Source of the DNA: Notospermus geniculatus
Taxonomy: Eukaryota > Nemertea > Pilidiophora > Heteronemertea > Lineidae
DNA length: 64,000 bases
Assembly: GCA_002633025.1 (NCBI GenBank)
Contig: NMRB01000149.1
Location: forward strand, 288,665 to 352,664
Direction of reading: 5' to 3'
Shown here: piece after piece, positions 63,527 to 64,000 of the stretch
Layout: each line of letters begins with the position of its first letter
Numbering within the stretch: position 1 is the stretch's first letter
Notes under the pieces: generated by a model
What the model was told of the DNA's origin: nothing
Database searches by the model: none
The model's input: the letters and a program-made list of their open reading frames with translations, nothing else
Made by a program: the position numbers and the translations under genes

Positions 63527-64000
63527 AGAACTCGATGACTGCACTACAGGGACCATTATATAAGATTCCACTGGCAGCTGTGTAGGAGGGTCTAAATGAA
63601 CAAGATTAGGGATAACACCAGGAAACAACATACCTTCATCAAATGCCTTCACTTGTTGACTGACATTCATGTATTGTATGAATATAAAGGTAACATGAAT
63701 TAGGGAAAACCCAGGATTTCATCAATGTTGCTTTGTTTGAGGATGACTAGAATAGTGAACTTGGGAAAACCCGAGTTCTCAACACTACACAGCAACCACT
63801 CTGTTCGGCTCACCCACTTAAATCCACACTAACTTTAAAATAGATGAAACCCAGGATTTCATCAATGTTGCTTTGTTTGAGGATGACTAGAATAGTGAAC
63901 TTGGGAAAACCCGAGTTTCTCTACACTACACAGCAACCACTCTGTTCGGCTCACCCACTTAAATCCACACTAACTTTTAAAATACATGTACCGGTAGATG
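63527..64000 (+). repeat. segment duplicated from 52.6 kb (copy 2), with internal ~140-bp tandem
   Basis: Matches 52645 onward. A block from AACCCAGGATTTCATCAATG at about 63707 is repeated at about 63846, period near 140 bp. At 63967-64000 the sequence crosses the empty insertion site of the element at 52949-53366. It continues past the window end. Confidence 0.88.

Overview
This is a draft-assembly window from an animal nuclear genome: split genes with GT-AG introns, many short transposon relics, a 176-base N gap (32170-32345) and one stray N (61958). The gene families are metazoan (ZSWIM8, RPS14, effector-type caspases, VTI1A). Dense short inverted-repeat elements, tRNA-SINEs and frequent TACATGTAC, ACCGGTA and AGGCCTAGGCCT words suggest a marine invertebrate. 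My impression is a non-vertebrate deuterostome, but the phylum cannot be fixed by eye.

Layout. (1) 1-14.8 kb holds no gene I recognise. It is tandem duplications (97-bp, 459-bp, 774-bp and about 1.15-1.57-kb units), a 37-bp minisatellite and many foldback elements. (2) 14.8-41.4 kb on the minus strand is one complete gene, a ZSWIM8 (EBAX-1) orthologue. I resolve 22 coding exons whose phases all join, giving 1,894 residues. Its 10.5-kb second intron holds the gap, a Ty3/gypsy relic, a SINE and several MITEs. (3) 42.4-43.5 kb on the plus strand is RPS14, divergent from ZSWIM8. Its introns 2 and 3 each carry one of two paralogous box C/D snoRNA candidates. As assembled, the last codons are shifted by a 2-bp insertion. 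(4) 47.1-51.9 kb on the minus strand holds two tandem caspase genes: one canonical effector-type, and one whose small subunit lacks the usual substrate-binding loop. (5) 52-60 kb holds LINE 3' ends and MITEs. (6) 60.8-62.7 kb on the minus strand is VTI1A, a Qb-SNARE, with its first coding exon not found and probably beyond the window. (7) 63.5-64 kb repeats the 52.6-kb segment without the 420-bp element inserted there.

The genes are eukaryotic neighbours, not an operon. ZSWIM8 proteins are substrate receptors for cullin-RING ligases acting on Argonaute in target-directed microRNA decay; RPS14 is a ribosomal housekeeping protein; the caspases are cell-death proteases; VTI1A acts in endosome-Golgi fusion. 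The most unusual points are the altered caspase, the snoRNA pair, the duplicated ZSWIM8 3' end with a datable insertion, and two MITE insertions whose empty sites are both present in this window.
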